From NCBI GenBank assembly GCA_030068075.1, contig CM057825.1:126874739-126938738 (forward strand): DNA of 64,000 bases, in the 5' to 3' direction. A model generated the notes under the pieces. That model saw only the letters and a list, made by a program, of their open reading frames with translations, was not told the DNA's origin and made no database searches. This DNA comes from Paguma larvata (Eukaryota; Chordata; Mammalia; Carnivora; Viverridae). Positions 57,725 to 64,000 of this stretch are shown in pieces. Positions within the stretch are counted from its first letter, which is position 1; every line of letters starts with the position of its first letter. The position numbers and the translations under genes were made by a program.

Positions 57725-57955
57725 TTTTTTTTCTCAGATACATTCACATGTATCATCTAAATTCATTTCCCTCCAAGATAGCCTTGTTCGGTAAAGAGGG
57801 ACAGAGATTATTATCCCCATTTTGGGGATGAAAAACCTAACATGAGAAAGGATGGGGTAATTTGCACAAAAACACTCAGGATCAATCCAAGATTAAGGTT
57901 AAAGTCCCAAAACACAGATTCTTTCCACTAAACTCTACTATCTATACTCCAAAGG
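57725..57955 (-). repeat. MIR fragment
   Basis: gagattattatccccattttg, then ggtaatttgcacaaaaacac and cacagattctttccactaaac fit MIR. It ends about 130 bases from exon E3. Confidence 0.75.
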
Positions 57956-58083
57956 TTTGCATGTTCTAGTCTAAAATGCTAGTCTCGTTTTGACTCATGG
58001 ACAGGGCAGGGGGAGAGGAAGAAATATCCTACACATACCCCCCCTCCCCCTTCATCTGGCTTAAGAATCGTAGTAGCACATAC

Positions 58084-58213
58084 CAAGCAGAGAGGAGTAC
58101 AGTCTCATCATTGAGAAGGCAAGGTGGATGGGAGATGTTTGGACCACAAATTTACACTGAAGGTAAATAAAGTCCAGGCAGGGCTGGACAAGCCACATGA
58201 ACATGTCATTGAC
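58084..58213 (-). CDS. DNAH3: DNAH3 exon E3 (AAA2-AAA3 linker)
   Basis: It encodes VNDMFMWLVQPCLDFI and ends MMRLYSSLL plus the first base of a glycine codon. The 130 bases enter in phase 0 and leave in phase 1. The segment lies between AAA2 and AAA3 in the motor ring. The acceptor is ctttcag and the donor is CTTG|GTATGT. Confidence 0.9.
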
Positions 58214-58855
58214 CTGAAAGTAGAAATGAAAATTGAAGATGTTATCAAAAAATGAGTTTAAGACTAAGGGCTTGGTACACCTCTGGAAGGTGGGGATGTT
58301 GGTAAAGTCGATTATTTCCGAACGTAGGTTTGTTGGGGAAAGGACTATAGGTACCAAAGGCCCGGACTCCAAGCTTCCTAGTCAATGGACCATGCAGCCC
58401 ACAGACCACCCCTACCCCTCCCATTTTACTTCCCAGAGCTGGACACTCAGAGGCTTGGAGCTACTGTGAGTCAGCTACAAGATGCATGAAATAGTTTTAG
58501 GACCCAAACTGGGCATCTGACTTGCTTGTATAAAATCAGTAGGAACCCTAAAGAAGATTTTCAAATGACTTTAGGCTGGACTCCTATATAAAGTGGCCAC
58601 AGGAAGTGCAGAGCTAAGTCGGGCTCGTTTTCAGCAATTATCTGTAGGTACGCATGTACGTACATATGCACATATGTACTTATTTGTAGGTATAATGATT
58701 CTTGTCTCTGCTCTTCACCCCAGTTACTCTTTCCGAAAAATTTTTCCTTTATCCTCTTAAGGGATATTTTTTTCATTTTTGTTAAAATATTTGTGGCTGT
58801 CACTGTAAATTACCTTAAGTCATTTTTGAGGAACTAAACACGTCATCACTAAATA

Positions 58856-58968
58856 AATACATGTATATATATATGTCCATATGTTGATGCATATCCATAT
58901 ATAAATATATAGATGCATTTATATGTATATATGAATATGTATACATGTGTACATGGATATGTGGTATA
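58856..58968. repeat. AT-rich tandem-like tract
   Basis: Repeating (g)tatatatg/catatccata words, partly self-complementary; simple-repeat origin. Confidence 0.85.
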
Positions 58969-58969
58969 T

Positions 58970-59280
58970 TCATCCAGCCAACAAATACATTATTGAGTAC
59001 TACAACAAATTACTAATTACAGTGTTGTAGGTGCTGAGGATAAACAACTCACAACATAGACAAGATCCCTGCTCTCTGGAGATTACTGAAGAGTAGGGGA
59101 GACAAAAAATAAATAACTAAACAAGCAAGGAAATAAATAAAATACTCACAAATCATGGAAAGTACCAGCACAAATAAAGTACAAATAAAGATGCTACAAT
59201 GGGAAATAACAGGGAGGGTTTAGTAGGGTGGTCAGGGAAGGCTTCTTAGAGGAGAAGACCTGTATGTTGAGATGATCAAG
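58970..59280 (+). repeat. Ancient interspersed repeat (family not certain)
   Basis: ttattgagtactacaacaaat, then ggtgctgaggataaacaac, gatccctgctctctggaga and gggaaggcttcttagaggag. A second diverged copy of the same layout is at 63405-63660. Confidence 0.6.
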
Positions 59281-60345
59281 GTGAATCATCCTTCACAAGA
59301 TAAAATGAGATGACATTTATAGGAAGAGGAAGAAAAGGTACAAAAGCCCTCAGGTGATGAAACCTGGGGTCTTCTAGGAATGGAAACAAAATACAAGGGC
59401 TGCAGAGTAATGAGCTAAGGAAGAAGGTAGGTGATGATGTCAGAAAGACGATGGGGCCAGACTGCGGTCTCAGAGGCCCTGATAAGGAGTTAGCTGAGAG
59501 GACACTGAGAAGTCGCCCTGAAGGCTGCCTGTGCAGCTGTGTTGACTGGTCTCTTAACGTGCGTGTGGGCATGTATCTGTATGTATGTGACTATATGCAT
59601 GGTACATGCATATAAATGTGACAGAAATAGGGCCATCCTACGTAGCTCGCCAGAGTGTTTCCAAAGTAGGAAGATAGCCCAACTATACCTTTCTTGGCTT
59701 CTTCAGTGGGAAACTTTCCTAGAACACTATTAATTCAGGGAAAGACAAAACCCACCAAAAGTTTGGGTTCTTCTTTCCTGCTTCCCTAGGCTGAGAGTGT
59801 GCTCAGGTACCTAACCTGAATGTTTACACCTCTTTTAGGAAGGGAAGGAGTGGACACACACTCTTGTAGCTGTAATACAAGCTTTTCTAAACTGGCTCCA
59901 GCTTCCTAGATATGGGAGGTATGAAGTTGAGGTCACCAGGATGGGGAGTGGCAGTACAGAGAGGAACACGGGTCTTCCTAATCTGGTCTATTTCTAGAGC
60001 AACTTCTAGAGATATTTCTGCTAGTGGAGCAATGGGAAAGGAGTGACATTCTAGCCACCTTATAGAATGTTTCTCAAGCATCGGAATTCTCCACTGGGGA
60101 GATGGGGAGTGATGGAGAAGGTAGAAGAAAAGGAGAAATAGACCATATCCCATCCTCTTCACATGAAGAAGAAAGTTGGAAAAATGGAAGGCAGCCAGGA
60201 AAGAAGACAACTAGAGGAAGGTAGGGAAAATGCTGCCCATTCTTGTATCCTGGAATTAGAAGGTAGAGATGTGTCTAGAAGGTCTTAGAAATGAGGAGCA
60301 TGGAGACAGGGAGGGAGGGAAAGTAAAGAAGCCTGATGGGCTCAC
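59281..60345. other. Intron E2-E3, unassigned part
   Basis: About 1 kb with no repeat or gene recognised; open frames at 59276-59572 and 59887-60210 have no domain or splice logic. Confidence 0.5.
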
Positions 60346-60451
60346 CAATTCCTTGTGCTCCTTAGTGAGGGCAGCGGGCAGGGTGTCCATGTAGGAGTCC
60401 TTCAAGGGCTTCCAGCCGAGTTGATGGGGCTCCATGTAGATCATCCCACAC
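60346..60451 (-). CDS. DNAH3: DNAH3 exon E2 (AAA2 C-terminal part)
   Basis: The exon completes the split arginine and reads CGMIYMEPHQLGWKPL, ending in TKEHKEL. This is the conserved stretch just after the AAA2 sensor motif in dynein heavy chains. It is 106 bases: entered with two bases pending and left in phase 0 at donor TTG|GTGAGC. The acceptor is preceded by a pyrimidine-rich run (ctctttgtgccttccag). Confidence 0.9.
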
Positions 60452-60624
60452 CTGGAAGGCACAAAGAGAGAACCAGCCTGGTCCACATCTGGGCTCCCAA
60501 GCACACAGGAGTGAGGTAAATGCAGGCAGTCATGGCAAGGTAAGGGGCTGAGGCTTGGGGTGGGGTATAGACCCTTCCCTGCTCCAGGCCAAAAGGAAAG
60601 TGCCCAGACTTTGTCAGCAAAGGA

Positions 60625-60790
60625 TGGAGACCAGTGATAATGGCTTAGTCTTGGGAGTTAGAGAGACCTGGGTTCAAATCCCTGCCCCAGATTCTCCTAT
60701 CTGAGTGACCTTGGGCAAGGTTTCTTTACTATCTCTGAAATTCGTCATCCTTGTCTATAAATCAAGAAAGATAAAAAATAGGTAGTTAAT
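60625..60790 (+). repeat. MIR fragment
   Basis: gggagttagagagacctggg, then ttcaaatccctgccccagatt, then gtgaccttgggcaaggttt: a well-preserved MIR core. Confidence 0.8.
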
Positions 60791-60944
60791 AAAGCTTTTG
60801 TAATGGTTAAATAATAAAATGCCAAAAAATAATTCAGTACCATTTCAGGCCATAGAAAACTCTTAATCAATGTAAACTATTATTATCATTAACATGTACT
60901 CATATTTTATGTAGTACATGGTTTTTCCCCCCCATTATAATATG

Positions 60945-61135
60945 ACTGCATTTATTGAGCATCTATTACATGTTAGGCACTATGGTAGGTCCTAACGACA
61001 TTTATCTCTAAATATTTCTTTATGGTCATGTTTTAGACATGAGGAGACTGGCTCACAGAAGCTACGTGATATTGACATGGCCAGGGTGGGAGCTCAAGTT
61101 GGTCTAATTTGCCATTGCTCTTTCTACTCTCTGAC
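60945..61135 (-). repeat. MIR fragment
   Basis: tttattgagcatctattacatg, then agacatgaggagactggctc and gggagctcaagttggtcta fit MIR. Confidence 0.7.
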
Positions 61136-61355
61136 ATTGCCTTTTGGGATATGGGCTGACTTTATTTTTCTATGAACCTCAGGTGCACAGGATTGGATTC
61201 ATTGTCATCCTTGGCACACTATTATTAGCCCATGCATGGCCTTTCTTCTTAGGGAATGGTTTTCAATAATGTAATGAGTGTCCATGAACCCACCACCCAG
61301 ACAGAAACTAGAATGTTGACAATAACTTTCATCCAGCCCATTTGGTCTCCCTTAT

Positions 61356-61572
61356 CTTTTTTTTTTTTTAATGTTTATTTATTTTTGAGACAGAGAGAGA
61401 CAGAGCATGAGTGGGGGAGGGGCAGAGAGAGAGAGAGAGACAGAATGTGAAGCAGGCTCCAGGCTCTGAGCCATCAGCACAGAGCCCGACGCAGGGCTCG
61501 AACTCACAGACCACAAGATCATGACCTGAGCTGAAGTCGGACGCTCAACCGACAGAGCCACCCAGGCGCCCC
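61356..61572 (-). mobile_element. CAN-SINE (cat type), young-looking
   Basis: Poly(T), GA linker, a tRNA part close to consensus and the head complement gagccacccaggcgcccc. The perfect duplication tggtctcccttatctt lies at 61343-61358 and again from 61573. Confidence 0.95.
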
Positions 61573-61869
61573 TGGTCTCCCTTATCTTATACTCATGGCT
61601 TTCCCCACCTGACGTAACTCAGTATCTTGAAACTCACAGACACCTGTCTCTTGATTTTTTTCTTTCTTATACAGTTTTATAGTATTTCTATATGTTCCTA
61701 TAACATAAATTTACTTATTTCAGTTGTTTCTAGCAGTTTAAATGGAGACACTATGCTATATATAATATTGTGGGCTTACTTTTATATATAATATTGTTAA
61801 GATTTTATACTCAATAAGATTTATCCATAGAGTTCCAGGTCAGTATAATTTATTTTTTTTGAGTGATAT

Positions 61870-62415
61870 ATAAATATTACAATTTGTTACAAAAACACTA
61901 ATTCAAAGGAATACATGCACCCTTATGTTTATTGCACCATTATTTACAATAGCAATATTATTGAAGCAATCCACAGATGAATGGATAAAGAAGATGGGTA
62001 CATATATATATATATATATATATACAATGGAATATTATTCATCCGCAAAAAAGAATGAAATCTTCCCATTTACAACGACATAGGTGGAGCTACAGAGTAT
62101 TATGCTAAGCAAAATAAGTCAGTCAGAAAAAGACAGATACCATATGTTTCCACGAATAGGTGGACTTTGTGAGACTAAGCAAAAACCAGGGGGAGGGGAA
62201 GAGGGGAAAGGAAAAAAAGACACAGAGAGAGAGGGAGATAAAACATAAGAGACTCTCAAAGACTAAGAACAATCTGAGGGTGAGGGAGGTGAGGGAGGTG
62301 AGGGAGGGGGGAGAGGGGGTGATGGACATTAAAGAGGGCACATGTTGGGATGAACACTGGGTGTTATATGTAAACCAATTTGAAAATAAACTATTATACA
62401 AAAAAAAAAAAGAAA
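61870..62415 (+). mobile_element. Young-lineage L1, 5'-truncated
   Basis: acactaattcaaaggaatac, then tgtttattgcaccattattta and a (TA)n run at 61999-62024, followed by the G-rich 3' UTR and poly(A) at 62399. No open ORF2 remains. Confidence 0.9.
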
Positions 62416-62586
62416 CAAACAAGAAAAGGGAAAAAGAAAAACGGAGACACAGGCAAACCAAGAAATAGACTCTTAGCTATAGTGAACAAAGTGATGGTTA
62501 CCAGAGGGGAAGACTGGTGTGGGCGGATGAGATAGGTGATGGGGATTGAAGAGTAAACTTATCATGATGAAAATAAAATAGAACTG

Positions 62587-62815
62587 GGGCGCCTGGGTGG
62601 CTTAGTCAATTAAGCATCCGACTTCAGCTCAGGTCATGATCTTGCGATTCATGAGTTCAAGCCCTATGTCGGGTTCTGTGCTGACAGCTCGGAGCCTGGA
62701 GCCTGGAGCCTGGAGTCTGGAGCCTGCTTTGGATTCTGTGTCTTCTTTTCTCTCTGCCCCTCCCCTGCTCGCACTCTGTCTCTCTCAAAAACAAACTTCA
62801 AAAAAATTTAGAAAA
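62587..62815 (+). mobile_element. CAN-SINE with local tandem repeat
   Basis: Head GGGGCGCCTGGGTGGCTTAG. The ggagcct unit after the pol III part is repeated about four times (62693-62725). Confidence 0.93.
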
Positions 62816-63218
62816 TAGAATAAAATAAAATGATTAAAAAATGTGTGACTTTATTATACATTAATTCACTCCTGTTAACAGGCATTTGGATTGTTTCCAA
62901 GTGTTTGTTATTGTTAACCATGCCACTGTGAAAATTCCTGTACATGACTTTTATTGTATGTGTGCAAAAGTTTCTCGAAAAAGAGTTGCTGGTCACGAGG
63001 CAGATGAAGGTTCAATCTTAGGAGATATTGTCAAACTCCTTTCCAAAGTGCTTGCCTGATTTTAGACTCCTACCAGCGCTGTGGATTGAGGACTGATTTT
63101 ACGACAAATTGGAGACACAACATACATAGGTGATGTGCTAGGGCTTCATCAAGTTGTGGGTTTTTAGGGTCACTGAGGCCACACGTTCCCTCAGGGTGCC
63201 AGTGTAAGGCTGACTGAC

Positions 63219-63319
63219 CTGCTCACGGTGGCTGGTGAGGCCTGCTCCAGGTCCGCTGGCTCGAAGATCAGACTCATCTTGGGGCTCATCTGGATAATCT
63301 CTCCACTCATTAAACACAG
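63219..63319 (-). CDS. DNAH3: DNAH3 exon E1 (end of AAA2)
   Basis: The translation starts LCLMSGEI and ends SPATVSR. This is the AAA2 segment with the dynein-typical [12 protein letters not shown] sensor region, whose last residues continue in the next exon. The 101 bases are entered in apparent phase 0 (acceptor tttcag at 63320-63321) and leave two bases of an arginine codon (donor AG|GTCAGT). The upstream exon is outside the window, so the entry phase is inferred from frame openness and family similarity. Confidence 0.9.
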
Positions 63320-63404
63320 CTGAAAGGGCAAAGCAGAGGAGTGGAGGGCAGGCAAAGGGGTTAAATTCCATCTGCAGGTGAAAGGCCTCAGTGGAGACAG
63401 AGAT

Positions 63405-63660
63405 GGTTTAAATTCATTCAGTAATTCTTGAGCACCCACTCTGCATCAGGCACTGTTCTAGGTGCATAGAATAAAACAGACAAAAATCCCTGTGCCCTTG
63501 GGGTTTACATTCTGCTGGGAGGAAACAGATGATAAACAAAACACAGAGCATATAAAGTAGTGAAAGTGCTTTGGAAAATAATTAAGTAGAAGAGGAAGCT
63601 GGAGAATGCTCAGCCAGGGCTGGGTGAGTTGTGATTTTAAAGAAGGATGTCAGAGAGTCA
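63405..63660 (+). repeat. Ancient interspersed repeat (same family as 58970)
   Basis: ctgcatcaggcactgttctagg, then aaacagacaaaaatccctgtg and gatgataaacaaaacacagag. Upstream of exon E1 in gene sense. Confidence 0.6.
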
Positions 63661-64000
63661 CTGAATTGCAGCCTGAGATGAAGGATCGAGAAGTTATCAG
63701 ATTACATCAAGTTTCAGGGTTCCTTCCTCAGTGTTTAACATAGAACATAACCATACAGCTTCCTCCTGTTTTATTTGCTCAATTTTCCCATGAAAGACTC
63801 CTTTTGGAATCTCCCATGGACTGGCATGGGGCTACAGGGACGAGAACATCTCCACAAATCCTTTCCGGAATGGAAGGAAAGACCTTCGGAAGTCTCAGTG
63901 TTTAATAGGTATGTCCATGTAGAAAGTAGTGCAAACACATAGGGAGCCACAGTGTACATACAAAGTTAATGGTGCTGCTTCCCATTTGCCAACATGGGTT
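63661..64000. other. Intron upstream of E1, unassigned
   Basis: No exon with matching phase and splice sites could be found up to the window edge, and no repeat was recognised. Confidence 0.5.

Larger units (their letters stand above)
61240..63100 (-). repeat. Old L1M 3' region, interrupted three times
   Basis: Plus-strand text gtccatgaacccaccacccag (61280) and ggcatttggattgtttccaag (62882) are parts of old L1 in minus orientation. CAN-SINEs at 61356 and 62587 and a younger L1 tail at 61870 break it. Confidence 0.65.
1..64000 (-). other. DNAH3: DNAH3 gene body, partial (19 internal exons in the window)
   Basis: Axonemal dynein heavy chains are AAA+ motors that drive sliding of ciliary and flagellar doublet microtubules; DNAH3 is an inner-arm type chain. 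Nineteen minus-strand exons join in frame, all flanked by GT and AG, totalling 5,749 coding bases. Domain order in the translation is AAA2 end, AAA3, AAA4, stalk and microtubule-binding tip, AAA5, AAA6, C-terminal start. From memory human DNAH3 is about 4,100 residues, so this is a little under half of the protein. Both ends of the gene lie outside the window and no promoter or terminal exon is visible. No frameshift or stop was seen in any exon. Assignment to DNAH3 rather than DNAH7 or DNAH12 rests on recalled similarity and needs a protein search. Confidence 0.87.

Noticed and set aside
63771..63959. Possible additional DNAH3 exon upstream of E1
   Set aside because: No dynein-like residues and no acceptor/donor pair giving the required phase.

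Overview
The window is mammalian genomic DNA, almost certainly from a felid. It carries 29 recognisable copies of the carnivore tRNA-Lys-derived SINE (CAN-SINE; most are the cat-type SINEC_Fc form, with the GGGGCGCCTGGGTGGCTCAG head), a young L1 lineage with a G-rich 3' UTR, and the usual ancient mammalian repeats (MIR, L2, MER5A, MLT1, hAT and Tc1/mariner-type relics). There are no bacterial genes, CRISPR arrays or operons.

The only gene supported as functional is an axonemal dynein heavy chain on the minus strand. Nineteen consecutive internal exons (5,749 coding bases, about 1,916 codons) run from 63319 down to 362. Every one has GT and AG splice dinucleotides, and the reading phases match across all 18 introns. 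The protein fits DNAH3 best, from memory of the family; DNAH7 and DNAH12 are the nearest alternatives. In transcript order the exons encode the end of AAA2, the AAA2-AAA3 linker, AAA3 (Walker A GPTGTGKS; Walker B split by an intron), AAA4 (Walker A GIGGSGRQS), stalk coiled coil 1, the microtubule-binding tip, stalk coiled coil 2, AAA5, AAA6 and the start of the C-terminal region. The N-terminal tail, AAA1 and the last C-terminal exons lie outside the window. The most unusual structural point is one 2,142-base exon (9865-12006) that alone encodes most of the stalk tip, coiled coil 2, AAA5 and most of AAA6.

The introns are a repeat landscape. 1-9860: exons E19-E17, an MLT1 LTR, and a DNA transposon (5770-7146) that holds an RPL35A retrocopy, which in turn holds a SINE. 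9865-24750: giant exon E16 and stalk exons E15-E12, with MER5A, MIR, L1 tails and a SINE-SINE inverted pair. 25968-35831: the AAA3/AAA4 exons, plus an SNX2 retrocopy (29139-29821) that keeps its 5' end but lacks its 3' end. 38222-55361: one 17.1-kb intron with old L1 in both orientations, a young 5'-inverted L1 (about 51370-54200) inside an old one, a 74-bp tandem duplication and a perfect 26-bp hairpin. 55362-63319: the AAA2 side of the gene, with nested L1 and SINE insertions.

I found no convincing new biological system. The findings below are genome-structure observations: the giant symmetric exon, retrocopies with unusual ends, template-switch-like palindromes, an internally amplified SINE, and G-rich L1 tails. 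Repeat family names come from memory of consensus sequences and need RepeatMasker to confirm; boundaries without stated target-site duplications are approximate.
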